Below, piece after piece: positions 20,092 to 28,687 of a stretch of 64,000 nt of DNA. The translations under genes were made by a program, and so were the position numbers. The DNA comes from Sphingomonas sp. PP-CE-3G-477. GTDB lineage: Bacteria; Pseudomonadota; Alphaproteobacteria; Sphingomonadales; Sphingomonadaceae. Under the pieces are notes generated by a model. That model was given only the letters and a program-made list of their open reading frames with translations. It did not search any database and was not told where the DNA came from. Within the stretch, counting starts at the first letter, position 1, and each line of letters starts with the position of its first letter. Location: the NCBI RefSeq assembly GCF_003050745.1, contig NZ_QAOF01000001.1, positions 496,001 through 560,000 of the forward strand, read 5' to 3'.

Positions 20092-22323
20092 ATGTACAAA
20101 CCAAAAGCCGGTCTTCCCACGCGCGAGCAGATCCTCGACTTCATCGCCACCTCCGACGTGCCCGCGGGCAAGCGCGAGATCGCCAAGGGCTTCGGGCTCA
20201 GCGCGCAGGACAAGATCGGGCTGAAGGCTTTGCTCAAGGACATGGCCGATGAGGGGTTGATCGACAGCGCCCCGGGTCGTGCGTTCCACAAGATGGGCGG
20301 CATCCCGAAGGTAACGGTGCTGCGGATCGCCGATGTCGATGACGGCGGCAACGTGTGGGCGGTCCCGGAGCGCTGGGAGGCGGAAGGCGTGCCGCCGCCG
20401 CGTCTTCGCGTGCGCGAACGGAAACGCGGGGCGCTGGGCGTTGGCGAGCGGATCCTCGCGCGCACCGAGGAGGCCGGGAATGGCTGGATCGCGCATCCGA
20501 TGAAGGTGCTCGCGCCGGCGTCCGAGCAGGTCCTGGGCGTCTTGCGCGAAGAGGCGGGGCGGCTCTGGCTGACGGGTGTCGACAAGCGCGAGCGGCGTGA
20601 GTTCGCCGTCGCGGACGCAGGTGGCGCGGCGCCGGGCGACCTCGTGCTGGCGGAACTCGCGGGCAAGCCGCCGAAGATTGCCGCACGCGTGGTGTCGAAG
20701 CTTGGCGATCCGTTTGCGGCGCGGAGTTTCTCGCTGATCGCGATCCACAAGCTCGGCATTCCGGACGTCTTCTCGCAGGAGGCGCTCGACGAGGCGGAGC
20801 GGGTGTCGAAGCTGCCGCTGGGTGAAGGGCGTGAGGATCTGCGCGACCTGCCGATCGTCGCGATCGATCCCGAGGATGCGCGCGATCACGACGATGCGGT
20901 CTGGGCGGAAGCGGATGACGATCCCTCCAATGCGGGCGGGTGGAAGGCGATCGTCGCGATCGCCGACGTCAGCTTTTACGTGCGGCCGAAGTCGGAGGTC
21001 GACCGCGAGGCGCGGCGGCGCGGGAACTCGGTGTATTTCCCCGACCGGGTCGTGCCGATGCTGCCCGAAATTCTCTCGGCCGAGGTGTGCTCGCTGAAGG
21101 AAGGCGCGGACCGTGCAGCGCTCGCGTGCCATCTGCGGATCGGCAAGGATGGTTCGCTCAAGTCGTGGCGCTTTACGCGCGCGGTGGTGCGGATCGTCGC
21201 GAACCTTGCGTATGAAGAGGCGCAGGCGATCATCGACGCCGCATCGCCGGTGGTGGACGAGCGCGGCGATATGCTGAGCGTATTGCAGCCGCTCTGGGCT
21301 TGCTGGCATGCTCTGGCCAAGGCGCGGGATGCGCGGGCGCCGCTCGATCTCGATTTGCCGGAGCGTCGCGTGGTGCTCGACGAGCAGGGACGGATCATGT
21401 CGGTGTCGCCGCGCGAACGGCTCGATGCGCACCGGTTGATCGAGGACTACATGATCGCCGCCAACGTTGCCGCCGCCAAGGCGCTGGAGGCGAAGAAGGC
21501 GCCGGTGATGTACCGCATCCACGAGCCGCCGAGCCGTGAAAAACTGGCGGCGCTCAAGGAATATCTCGAGACGTTCGACGTGCCGTTCGCGCTTGGGCAG
21601 GTCGTGCGGCCGGCGACGTTCAACCATATCATCGAGCGGATCGGCGATGCGGATTTCCGTCCGCAGGTGATGGAGCAGATCCTCCGCACGCAGACCCAGG
21701 CCTATTACGCGCCCGGCAATCACGGGCATTTCGGCCTCAGCCTCGGCAGTTACGCGCATTTCACCTCGCCGATCCGGCGATATGCCGATCTGCTCGTCCA
21801 CCGCTCGCTGGTGTCCGCCTACGGTCTTGGCGAGGGCGGGTTGCCGGCGGACGATGCGGCCAACATGGAGACGGTCGGCGAGATCATCAGCCGGCTCGAA
21901 CGCCGCGCGATGGAGGCCGAGCGCGACACCACCGATCGCTATGTCGCGGCGTTTCTGTCGGAGCGCGTCGGCCAGGTGATGGACGTGCGGATCACCGGCG
22001 TCACCAATTTCGGCTTCTTCGCGACCGTCGAGGGGATCGGCGGCGACGGCCTGATGCCGGTGCGCGATCTGGGCGGCGAATATTTCCGCTTCGACGAGGG
22101 CGCGCGGACGCTGACCGGTGAGCATACCGGCGACGTCTTCGCGCAGGGCCAGACGCTGGAACTGCGGCTGGCAGAGGCGAACCCGGTGTCGGGTGCACTG
22201 CGCTTCGAGATGCCCGAGGGGAAGGGTGCGGCCCAGCCTCCCCGTGGCGGCCGCAAGCCGGTGCGCGAGATCAAGCGGCGCGGTCGCCCGGCGAACATCC
22301 ACCATAAAGGCAAGCGGCGTTAG
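20092..22323 (+). CDS. rnr: Ribonuclease R
   Basis: Processive 3'-5' exoribonuclease of the RNase II family that degrades structured RNA. The 743-residue product has an N-terminal winged-helix-like segment (TREQILDFIATSDVPAGKREIAKGF), cold-shock domains and the RNB catalytic domain with its Asp cluster in DPEDARDHDDAVW. A C-terminal S1 domain follows (VMDVRITGVTNFGFFATVEG) with a basic tail ending GRPANIHHKGKRR. Length and layout match RNase R rather than RNase II. It stands alone with its own upstream gap. Confidence 0.95.
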   Translation: MYKPKAGLPTREQILDFIATSDVPAGKREIAKGFGLSAQDKIGLKALLKDMADEGLIDSAPGRAFHKMGGIPKVTVLRIADVDDGGNVWAVPERWEAEGVPPPRLRVRERKRGALGVGERILARTEEAGNGWIAHPMKVLAPASEQVLGVLREEAGRLWLTGVDKRERREFAVADAGGAAPGDLVLAELAGKPPKIAARVVSKLGDPFAARSFSLIAIHKLGIPDVFSQEALDEAERVSKLPLGEGREDLRDLPIVAIDPEDARDHDDAVWAEADDDPSNAGGWKAIVAIADVSFYVRPKSEVDREARRRGNSVYFPDRVVPMLPEILSAEVCSLKEGADRAALACHLRIGKDGSLKSWRFTRAVVRIVANLAYEEAQAIIDAASPVVDERGDMLSVLQPLWACWHALAKARDARAPLDLDLPERRVVLDEQGRIMSVSPRERLDAHRLIEDYMIAANVAAAKALEAKKAPVMYRIHEPPSREKLAALKEYLETFDVPFALGQVVRPATFNHIIERIGDADFRPQVMEQILRTQTQAYYAPGNHGHFGLSLGSYAHFTSPIRRYADLLVHRSLVSAYGLGEGGLPADDAANMETVGEIISRLERRAMEAERDTTDRYVAAFLSERVGQVMDVRITGVTNFGFFATVEGIGGDGLMPVRDLGGEYFRFDEGARTLTGEHTGDVFAQGQTLELRLAEANPVSGALRFEMPEGKGAAQPPRGGRKPVREIKRRGRPANIHHKGKRR

Positions 22324-22373
22324 GAATTGCGCAAACCCCCCGCGCTATGCGAGATCGGCGCGGGGGGAAGAGT

Positions 22374-22670
22374 ATGCGGGGACTTATTCTAGGCCGATCG
22401 CGACGACGGATCGTCAAGGATTTCGTCGGGGCACGGGCCACGTCGGCTGATCGTGCGATCCCCTATGTCGCGAACGACGCGCGGATATTTCGCCAACTTC
22501 GAGTCTATGGCGCGATCGTCGACGACGGGGCGGGGCGTTATCATCTCGATGCGCGAAAGCTCGGCGCATTTCGCGCTTCGGTACGACTTCGAGCCGCAGC
22601 GATCGTCGGGGTATCGGGCGTCGCTGCAAGCGTTGCGGCGGCGGCGACGGTCTTCGCGCTTGCCGAATAA
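22374..22670 (+). CDS. Small C-terminally anchored membrane protein, first of a tandem pair
   Basis: The start at 22374 has a GGGGGAAG ribosome site 5 nt upstream and gives 98 residues. The soluble N-terminal part contains ARIFRQLRVYGAIVDDGAGR, which resembles one small helix-turn-helix or winged-helix half. The last 25 residues form one hydrophobic helix (AAIVGVSGVAASVAAAATVF). The next gene has the same plan and matching residues (R-x-F-x-x-LR-x-x-G-I-V...GR), so they look like diverged tandem duplicates. Function unknown. The pair follows rnr in the same direction after 50 nt. Confidence 0.6.
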   Translation: MRGLILGRSRRRIVKDFVGARATSADRAIPYVANDARIFRQLRVYGAIVDDGAGRYHLDARKLGAFRASVRLRAAAIVGVSGVAASVAAAATVFALAE

Positions 22671-22701
22671 GCTATCGCCGGTAAATCCGAGCCCATCCGG
22701 C

Positions 22702-23001
22702 ATGCCGATGGCGTTGCGTCCGCATCGGATCCGCGGCGTCATCCCGGCGCTGTTTCTGGCGCGACACGCGATAGGACCCGACGATGCGATCGTCTTCCTA
22801 CCGCGTGATGCTCGGGAGCGGGCGGCGTTCGATCGGCTGCGCGCCAACGGCATCGTCCGCGAAACCGCACCAGGCCGCTTTTATTTCGATCTCGACGCGC
22901 ATTACGCTGCTGTCGAGCGCCGCCGGCGTCTCGCTGTGCCGATCGCCATCATCGTGTCGGTGCTGATCGCCTGGATCGCCACGCGGTTCTTCCGCGGTTG
23001 A
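22702..23001 (+). CDS. Small C-terminally anchored membrane protein, second of a tandem pair
   Basis: With the ATG at 22702 (another lies at 22708) the product has 99 residues. The soluble part RAAFDRLRANGIVRETAPGR aligns by eye with ARIFRQLRVYGAIVDDGAGR of the gene before. It ends in a basic stretch (ERRRRL) and a C-terminal helix (AVPIAIIVSVLIAWIATRFF). A topology with the N-terminal domain in the cytoplasm is likely from the positive residues before the helix. No known family recognised. Start choice is uncertain because the frame is open further upstream. Confidence 0.6.
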   Translation: MPMALRPHRIRGVIPALFLARHAIGPDDAIVFLPRDARERAAFDRLRANGIVRETAPGRFYFDLDAHYAAVERRRRLAVPIAIIVSVLIAWIATRFFRG

Positions 23002-24159
23002 TCACCCGACCGTGAAGGTAAGCCCCGCCTTCGCCACCAGCCGATCGCGCAACTTCGCCCCCATCAGCGCACCCGGCGTCCAGACGCCGCCATCGCCTTC
23101 CACGTCCTGGACGAGGCATAGTGCAGACTCGGCGATCATCTTGCTGGTCGATCCATAGCCGGGATCACGGTCGCCGGTGACGACCGCGTCGATCCGCTCG
23201 CCATCGGGCATGATACCCGCGAACAGCAGGTCGTAATGGCCGGCATTGCGTTCCTCCTTCGACGGGCCTTCGCCGGGTTTCGGCCCCTTGTCGCCCGAGA
23301 ATGGATTGAACTTGGCGATCGCCTCCGCCGCGACCTTGCCGATATCGCCGAGGCCGGCGACCATCATCTCGTCATATACGAAGTCCGCGCCATACGCCTC
23401 GCCGAGCAGGAAGTTCGTGCGGTGGACGTTCTTGGTATTGATCGGCGCCATCACGAACGGCGCGACCCAGGCCGAGAGGGTCGTGTCGTATTCGGGGAGC
23501 AGCCCGGTCGGCTGGTGCGGTCCCTGGAAGCCGGGGGTGAGCGCGAACGGGCTGGTCAGCAGCTTGATGATGCCGGGATCGCGGGCGGCAGCAGCCAGCG
23601 TCGCATTGAGGCTGGCCGCAGTGCCGCCGGAGAACGTGCCCTGCATTTTGCGCACGCGGCCTTTCACGCGGGGTGCGGGGATGCCGTATTTGGCCTTCGC
23701 CGCATCCTGCAATGTCAGCACGCCGAGATCGAATGGGATCGAGTCGAAGCCGCAGGAGAACACAATCCGCGCACCGGTGCGCGTCGCTTCGCCTTCGTGC
23801 GCGTCGATCATGTGGCGCATCCAGGCGGGCTCGCCGCACAGGTCGACATAACCAGTGCCGGTCGCAGCGCAGGCGGCGACGAGGTTGGAGCCGTACAGCT
23901 GGTACGGTCCGACCGTAGAGATAACTACGGTGGCGCGTTCGGCCATCGCGCGGAGGCTGGCGGGATCGTCGGAGTCGGCAGCGATCAACGCCGTCTCGGC
24001 AGGCGCGCCGATCAGGTCGCGGACCTCCTGCAACTTCGACAGCGAGCGTCCCGCCATCGTCCATCTAACGCCGGTGGGATAGGTCTGGACGAGATACTCC
24101 GCCACGAGTCGGCCGGTGAACCCGGTCGCGCCGTAGATGACGATGTCAAAGTCGCGCAT
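23002..24159 (-). CDS. Saccharopine dehydrogenase-like NAD(P)-binding protein (trans-acting enoyl reductase type)
   Basis: The 385-residue product begins MRDFDIVIYGATGFTGRLVA, a Rossmann fold with the GxTGFTG pattern of the saccharopine reductase/trans-acting enoyl reductase family. Further family-like stretches are VISTVGPYQLYG, GTGYVDLCGE and FSCGFDSIPFDLGV. I choose the ATG at 24159 because AGGAG lies 6 nt before it; the ATG at 24165 directly abuts that site. The true substrate is unknown; mycobacterial relatives reduce polyketide or lipid intermediates. The open frame continues far upstream antisense to other genes, but only this part has family features. Confidence 0.85.
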   Translation of the reverse strand: MRDFDIVIYGATGFTGRLVAEYLVQTYPTGVRWTMAGRSLSKLQEVRDLIGAPAETALIAADSDDPASLRAMAERATVVISTVGPYQLYGSNLVAACAATGTGYVDLCGEPAWMRHMIDAHEGEATRTGARIVFSCGFDSIPFDLGVLTLQDAAKAKYGIPAPRVKGRVRKMQGTFSGGTAASLNATLAAAARDPGIIKLLTSPFALTPGFQGPHQPTGLLPEYDTTLSAWVAPFVMAPINTKNVHRTNFLLGEAYGADFVYDEMMVAGLGDIGKVAAEAIAKFNPFSGDKGPKPGEGPSKEERNAGHYDLLFAGIMPDGERIDAVVTGDRDPGYGSTSKMIAESALCLVQDVEGDGGVWTPGALMGAKLRDRLVAKAGLTFTVG

Positions 24160-24267
24160 ATCCATCTCCTGTTTTGCTGAGTTTGCGCGCGCGGGCATGG
24201 CATCGCAAGCGAAACGCCGTCGTCGGCATGGCTCGCCAAGGCCGCGACGATCTGCGAGGATCGCCCG

Positions 24268-24606
24268 ATGGCATCCGATCGCAAGACCGTCGCGTTCATC
24301 GTCGACCAGCTCGCCGCGGCGGGGGAGGTCTCGGCAAAGCCGATGTTCGGCGAATACGGCGTCTATTGCGATGGCAGGATGGTCGCGCTGATCTGCGACG
24401 ACCAGCTTTTCGTCAAACCGACGCCGGGCGGCCGCGCGTTCGCAGGAGCGATCGACGAGGCACCGCCCTATCCGGGCGCCAAACCATGCCTGCTGGTCGA
24501 CGCCGATCGCTGGGACGATGCCGAGTGGCTGGCGGAACTCGTCCGTATCTCGACCGCGGAACTGCCGATGCCCAAACCGAAGAAGGCCAAGCCCACGAAG
24601 GTTTAG
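24268..24606 (+). CDS. TfoX N-terminal domain-like protein
   Basis: The 112-residue protein starts MASDRKTVAFIVDQLAAAG and has KPMFGEYGVYCDGRMVALIC and DDQLFVKPTPGGRAF, the pattern of the TfoX N-terminal domain (PF family TfoX_N). A basic KPKKAKPTKV tail ends it. In gammaproteobacteria full TfoX regulates competence; the isolated domain here has no assigned role. Its stop overlaps the convergent ABC transporter stop by 4 nt, so there is no room for a terminator between them. Confidence 0.85.
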   Translation: MASDRKTVAFIVDQLAAAGEVSAKPMFGEYGVYCDGRMVALICDDQLFVKPTPGGRAFAGAIDEAPPYPGAKPCLLVDADRWDDAEWLAELVRISTAELPMPKPKKAKPTKV

Positions 24607-26378
24607 GCGGCCTCGTTGAACTGGAGACTCGCCAGCCGCGCGTAGAGCCCGCTGTTGGTCATCAGCGACGCGTGCGAGCCTTCCTCGACGATCTGTCCGT
24701 CGCTCATCACGATGATCCGCTCGGCCGCGCGCACGGTGGCGAGGCGGTGCGCGATGACGAGCGTGGTGCGGTTCGTCATGAGCCGCTCGAGCGCCTCCTG
24801 CACGAGCCGTTCGCTTTCGGCATCGAGCGCACTGGTGGCCTCGTCGAGCAGCAGGATCGGCGCATCGCGGAGGAGCGCGCGCGCGATCGTGACGCGCTGG
24901 CGCTGGCCGCCCGACAGCCGAGCGCCGCCTTCGCCGAGGAAGGTGTCGAGGCCTTCGGGCAGCTTGCGCAGGAATTCGGCGGCGTTGGCGGCTTCGGCGG
25001 CGGCCCAGAGCTGGTCGTCGGTCGCGGACCAGTCGCCGTAGCGGAGGTTGTCGCGTGCCGAGGCGCCGAAGATGATCGTTTCCTGTGGGACCATTGCGAT
25101 GCGGGCGCGGACTTCCGCCGGGTCGGCGTCGCGCAGGTCGATGCCGTCGAGCGTCACGCGGCCGGCGTCGGGATCGTAGAAGCGCTGGACCAGCTGGAAG
25201 AGGGTAGTCTTGCCTGCGCCCGAGGGGCCGACGACGGCGACCGTCTCGCCCGGCTTCACGTCGAGCGAGAAGCCGTTCAGCGCGGCGACGTCGCGCTGCG
25301 TCGGGTAGTGGAACTGCACGCCTTCGAACGCGAGCGCGCCGCGTGGCGGCTGGGGCAGGGCGACCGGGTTGGCGGGCGCGGCGATCTCGGGCTTTTCGCG
25401 GAGCAACTCGGACAGGCGTCCGGCCGCACCGGCGCCGCGCAACAGGTCGCCGTACACTTCGGTCAGCGCGCCGAACGCGCCTGCGACGATGCCGCCGGTC
25501 AGGACGAACGCGGCGATCGCGCCACCGCTGATGCGGCCGGCGGCTACGTCGATCGCACCTTCCCACAGGACCAATGTGATCGATCCGAAAACGAGGCCGA
25601 TGACGATCGCGGTCATCACCGCACGCAGCATGATCCGCGCGCGAGCCGCGGCGAAGGTCGCGCTGACCGCGTCTCCGAAGCGGATCGCCTCGCGGTCTTC
25701 CTGCCCGAACGCCTGTACGACCTTCATCGCGCCGAGCATTTCCGTGGCGATCGAGCCGACATCGGCGACTCGGTCCTGCGAGGTGCGCGAGTAGTTGCGC
25801 ACGCGTTTGCCGAGCAGCGCGATCGGCAGGATGATCAGCGGGATACCGATCATCAGCATGCCGGCGAGTTTGGGCGAGATCGCGAACAGGTAGATCAGCC
25901 CACCGATGCCGGTGAAGGTATTGCGGAGCGCGATCGACACAGTGCTGCCGACGACCTGTTCGATCAGCGCCGTATCCGAGGTCAGGCGCGAGGCGATTTC
26001 CGACGGGCGGTTCTCCTCGAAGAAGCGCGGTGTCAGGCGGAGGAGATGGCGTTGCACGTTGGTGCGGATATCCGCGACGACGCGCTCTCCGAGCCACGAC
26101 ACGTAGTAGAAGCGCACCGCGGTCGCGAGCGCGAGCACGACGACGATCATCAGCAAATAGTGGAAGGAGTTGGCGACCGACCCGCCTGCACCGGGGCCGA
26201 AGCCGCGGTCGATGACGCGCTTGAATCCGTACGGGATGCCGATCGTCGCCGCCGACGTCATCATCAGCGCGAGCCCCGCGAACGCGATCTGGCGAGGATA
26301 TTGGGAGGCGTGATGCCACACCATCGCGAGATCGCCGATCCGGCGGGAGGTCTTCTCTTCGGGTATCGGCTTGGCCAT
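24603..26378 (-). CDS. ABC exporter, fused permease and ATPase (MsbA-like)
   Basis: A 591-residue half-transporter. The N-terminal half carries six transmembrane helices of the exporter fold (residues about 25-310), preceded by a short cytoplasmic tail. The C-terminal nucleotide-binding domain has Walker A GPSGAGKTTLF, the signature LSGGQRQRVTIARALL, Walker B ILLLDEATSALD and the switch His in VIAHRLATVRAAERI. It would act as a homodimer exporting lipid, peptide or drug; substrate cannot be told from sequence. It faces the PHB depolymerase gene divergently across 162 nt. It is a possible but distant candidate exporter for products made elsewhere. Confidence 0.9.
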   Translation of the reverse strand: MAKPIPEEKTSRRIGDLAMVWHHASQYPRQIAFAGLALMMTSAATIGIPYGFKRVIDRGFGPGAGGSVANSFHYLLMIVVVLALATAVRFYYVSWLGERVVADIRTNVQRHLLRLTPRFFEENRPSEIASRLTSDTALIEQVVGSTVSIALRNTFTGIGGLIYLFAISPKLAGMLMIGIPLIILPIALLGKRVRNYSRTSQDRVADVGSIATEMLGAMKVVQAFGQEDREAIRFGDAVSATFAAARARIMLRAVMTAIVIGLVFGSITLVLWEGAIDVAAGRISGGAIAAFVLTGGIVAGAFGALTEVYGDLLRGAGAAGRLSELLREKPEIAAPANPVALPQPPRGALAFEGVQFHYPTQRDVAALNGFSLDVKPGETVAVVGPSGAGKTTLFQLVQRFYDPDAGRVTLDGIDLRDADPAEVRARIAMVPQETIIFGASARDNLRYGDWSATDDQLWAAAEAANAAEFLRKLPEGLDTFLGEGGARLSGGQRQRVTIARALLRDAPILLLDEATSALDAESERLVQEALERLMTNRTTLVIAHRLATVRAAERIIVMSDGQIVEEGSHASLMTNSGLYARLASLQFNEAA

Positions 26379-26540
26379 GCGCGGTGCCTAGCAGTGGCGG
26401 GGGTGGTGCTCAACGAGAACCGGGCGTCGCAGCGAGCGGTGATCCGGTCGCGCGGGACGGAGCGGCGGTCGATCGCGCGTTGCACTGCGGCAAAATTGCG
26501 TTACCACCGTGCAAAGCCCGATGAGGCGAGAGGATACCGC

Positions 26541-27773
26541 ATGCTCTACGATGCCTATGAATTCCAGCGTTCGATGATGGCCGGCGCCAGCAAGATGGCG
26601 AGCTTCGGCGCGGATCTGCTCAACAATCCGGCAAACCCGTTCGCCTATTTGGGTGGCGGCACGGTGGTCGCGTCGGCGCTCGAAGTGTTCGCACACGCGA
26701 ATGCGACGCGAGGGAAGCCTGCCTTTGGTCTCGACACGACGACGATCGACGGCCGCGAGGTCGCGGTGCGCGAGGAGATCGTGTTGCGGAAGGACTTCGG
26801 GCAGCTGAAACGGTTCGTGCGCGAGGGTGTGGAGGACGGTCCGAAGCTGCTGATCGTCGCACCGATGTCCGGCCATTACGCGACCTTGCTGCGCGGGACG
26901 GTCGAGCGGATGCTGCCGTTCGCCGACGTCTACATCACCGACTGGCGCGACGCGCGCAGCGTGCCGCTCTCGGCAGGGCGGTTCGATCTCGACGACTACA
27001 TCGATTATCTGATCGAATATCTGGAGACGATCGGCGCGAATGAGGGGCAGGGGGGCACGCACATGCTGGCCGTCTGCCAGCCCTCGGTTCCCTGTTACGC
27101 CGCCGTCGCTTTGATGAGTGCGGACAAGAACCCGTGCCGTCCCAAGACGCTGACGATGATGGGTGGTCCCGTCGATACGCGCGAGGCGCCGACCGCGGTG
27201 AATACGCTGGCGACCGAGCGGCCGCATGCGTGGTTCGAGCAGAACGTGATCGCGACGGTGCCGGGCAATTATCCGGGTGCGGGTCGGAAGGTGTATCCCG
27301 GCTTCCTGCAGCTTGCAGGGTTCATGTCGATGAATCTGGGCAACCACATGGTCTCGCACTGGGAGATGTATAAGCATCTCGTCCAGGGCGACGGCGAGAG
27401 CGCGTCGCAGAGCCAGGATTTCTACGAAGAATATCGCTCGGTCTGCGACATGACCGCGGAATTCTATCTCCAGACAATAGACGTCGTGTTCCAGAACCAC
27501 GCGCTGCCGCGTGGGATCATGACGCATCGTGGTCGGCTGGTAGATCCGGCGGCGATCACCGATATCGGTCTGCTCGCGGTCGAGGGTGAGCGCGATGATA
27601 TTTCGGGGTTGGGGCAGACCAAGGCGGCACTGACACTGGCGACTGCGCTACCCGACGAGAAGAAGCGCTATCTGATGGCGGAAGGTGCTGGCCATTACGG
27701 CATCTTCAACGGCTCGCGCTGGCGGGACAAAATCGCGCCAGTGGTTGAGGAGTTCATCACCGCGAACGGGTGA
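26541..27773 (+). CDS. phaZ: Intracellular poly(3-hydroxybutyrate) depolymerase
   Basis: Hydrolyses stored PHB granules. The ATG at 26541 has an AGGAT site 7 nt upstream and gives 410 residues starting MLYDAYEFQRSM. The nucleophile region is LAVCQPSVPCY, with Cys179 in the CQPSVP box in place of the serine lipase box, as in the Ralstonia PhaZ1 group. The rest follows the alpha/beta-hydrolase plan, with the late GAGHYGIFNGSRWR segment supplying the catalytic His. Thiolase and MaoC genes nearby deal with related acyl-CoA chemistry but are not in the same operon. Confidence 0.92.
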   Translation: MLYDAYEFQRSMMAGASKMASFGADLLNNPANPFAYLGGGTVVASALEVFAHANATRGKPAFGLDTTTIDGREVAVREEIVLRKDFGQLKRFVREGVEDGPKLLIVAPMSGHYATLLRGTVERMLPFADVYITDWRDARSVPLSAGRFDLDDYIDYLIEYLETIGANEGQGGTHMLAVCQPSVPCYAAVALMSADKNPCRPKTLTMMGGPVDTREAPTAVNTLATERPHAWFEQNVIATVPGNYPGAGRKVYPGFLQLAGFMSMNLGNHMVSHWEMYKHLVQGDGESASQSQDFYEEYRSVCDMTAEFYLQTIDVVFQNHALPRGIMTHRGRLVDPAAITDIGLLAVEGERDDISGLGQTKAALTLATALPDEKKRYLMAEGAGHYGIFNGSRWRDKIAPVVEEFITANG

Positions 27774-27780
27774 GGAAAAC

Positions 27781-27802
27781 GGGCAGCCCTCGCAGGCTGC
27801 CC
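27781..27802. terminator. Hairpin between convergent phaZ and a flavin-binding protein gene
   Basis: A perfect 8-bp stem pairs GGGCAGCC with GGCTGCCC around CTCGCA. It lies in the 36-nt gap between two convergent genes. A-rich bases flank the left side; the right lacks a T-run, so it should work best for the minus-strand gene. Confidence 0.7.
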
Positions 27803-27809
27803 GCAGTCG

Positions 27810-28292
27810 TTAGGCGATCGAGTTTACCACCGCGTGGCTGCTCGATTCGTCCGTGCGGATCGTGCCGCCGAACAGCATCTTGAGGCGGCCGCCGATCGAT
27901 ATGTCGGTTTCCCAGAGCTCCGCGCTGTCGATGTCGAAGCGCAGCAGCGTCAGGTTGGGGTCTTCCTTGCCGCCCGGAAACCATGCCTCGACCTGATTGT
28001 TCCAGAGCTTGTCGATCTGCGTGCGGTCGTTCGACGTCGAGACGTCGCCAGCCATGCAGGCGAAGAAATCATGGCCCTTGCCGACGAACTGCGCCATCGC
28101 CGCGCCGCCCTTGGCGATACGGTTGTCGCGGCCGGCGAAGAAGAACAGCGTGTTGGGCTGATCGTCGTCGATTTGCGCTGTCATCGGCTCGGAATGCTGG
28201 CCGTCATGCAAGCCGATCATCACGAACGGGCTCGCCTTCAGCTTCTCGATGAACTTCGCTGCGACTTCCTGCGGGGTATCCTTGTCGGCCAT
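27810..28292 (-). CDS. Pyridoxamine 5'-phosphate oxidase-like general stress protein
   Basis: A 160-residue cytoplasmic protein starting MADKDTPQEVAAKFIEKL with the split-barrel features ASPFVMIGLHDG, PMTAQIDDDQPNTLFFFAGRDN, MAGDVSTSNDRTQIDKLW and VEAWFPGGKEDPNLTLL. This is the general stress protein 26 subfamily, which binds FMN or FAD. I choose the ATG at 28292 over 28298 because AGGAG lies 7 nt before the former. A promoter resembling the EcfG consensus lies upstream. Enzymatic role not known. Confidence 0.88.
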   Translation of the reverse strand: MADKDTPQEVAAKFIEKLKASPFVMIGLHDGQHSEPMTAQIDDDQPNTLFFFAGRDNRIAKGGAAMAQFVGKGHDFFACMAGDVSTSNDRTQIDKLWNNQVEAWFPGGKEDPNLTLLRFDIDSAELWETDISIGGRLKMLFGGTIRTDESSSHAVVNSIA

Positions 28293-28326
28293 CGTCATTC
28301 TCCTATTGGCTTGGATTGCCACTGAG

Positions 28327-28351
28327 AACGGGCGGGGCGGAGGTTGGTTGC
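28327..28351 (-). promoter_or_regulatory. Possible EcfG-type promoter of the stress-protein gene
   Basis: On the minus strand GCAAC is followed after 16 nt by CGTT, one mismatch from the alphaproteobacterial general-stress consensus GGAAC-N16/17-CGTT. It lies about 35 nt before the start of a general-stress-type gene, which supports it. The mismatch is in a well conserved base. Confidence 0.3.
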
Positions 28352-28455
28352 GCGGGGGCGCCGATCGGGGCACGCGATGCCGCTTGGTGAAAGCGCATGC
28401 GACGCGCCATGGTGTTGGCGGCAGCAGTTCTGCTGTCGACCAGAAAGGATCGAGA

Positions 28456-28548
28456 ATGTCTCTCACCGATCTGTGTCTGATACTAGGCGTGCTCTTCGCC
28501 TTTGCGACCTTGGTCGTGAAGATCATCGAAGTGGCACGTCGAGGATAA
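28456..28548 (+). CDS. 30-residue single-helix membrane peptide ORF
   Basis: An ATG with an AAGGATC-type ribosome site 7 nt upstream opens a 30-codon frame beginning MSLTDLCLILGVLFAFATLV. It is a single hydrophobic helix followed by VVKIIEVARRG, a positively charged end. Size and layout resemble holin-like or type I toxin peptides, but I do not recognise a named family. A truncated copy of the ribosome site and first codons lies 183 nt downstream. Two hairpins separate the copies. Expression is not shown by sequence alone. Confidence 0.5.
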   Translation: MSLTDLCLILGVLFAFATLVVKIIEVARRG

Positions 28549-28594
28549 GCACACGGGCGGGGTTCGGGCTGACACTCGAGCCCCAAACGTATTA

Positions 28595-28624
28595 GAGCCC
28601 CGGCCGCTGACACGGCCGAGGCTC
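28595..28624. terminator. Hairpin after the 30-residue ORF
   Basis: GAGCC and CGGCCG pair with CGGCCG and GGCTC around a CTGACA loop, with single-base bulges. A weaker hairpin GGGCT...AGCCC precedes it (about 28566-28584). There is no T-run. Confidence 0.5.
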
Positions 28625-28638
28625 CCAGAAAGGCGAGA

Positions 28639-28659
28639 ATGTCCTTCGCCGAACTCTAA
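28639..28659 (+). pseudogene. Decayed second copy of the small membrane ORF start
   Basis: CCAGAAAGGCGAGAATGTCC mirrors the ribosome site and start of the 28456 ORF (CCAGAAAGGATCGAGAATGTC). Translation gives only MSFAEL before TAA, against MSLTDL in the full copy. This looks like a remnant of a tandem duplication, or a leader mini-ORF. Confidence 0.4.
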
Positions 28660-28687
28660 ATATCCCTTTGCCGGATACCTTGCAAGG

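Noticed and set aside
23002..26319. Single open frame of about 1105 codons on the minus strand
   Set aside because: Only the last 385 codons have family features; the rest lies out of frame within the ABC transporter gene and its neighbours. High GC keeps it open by chance.
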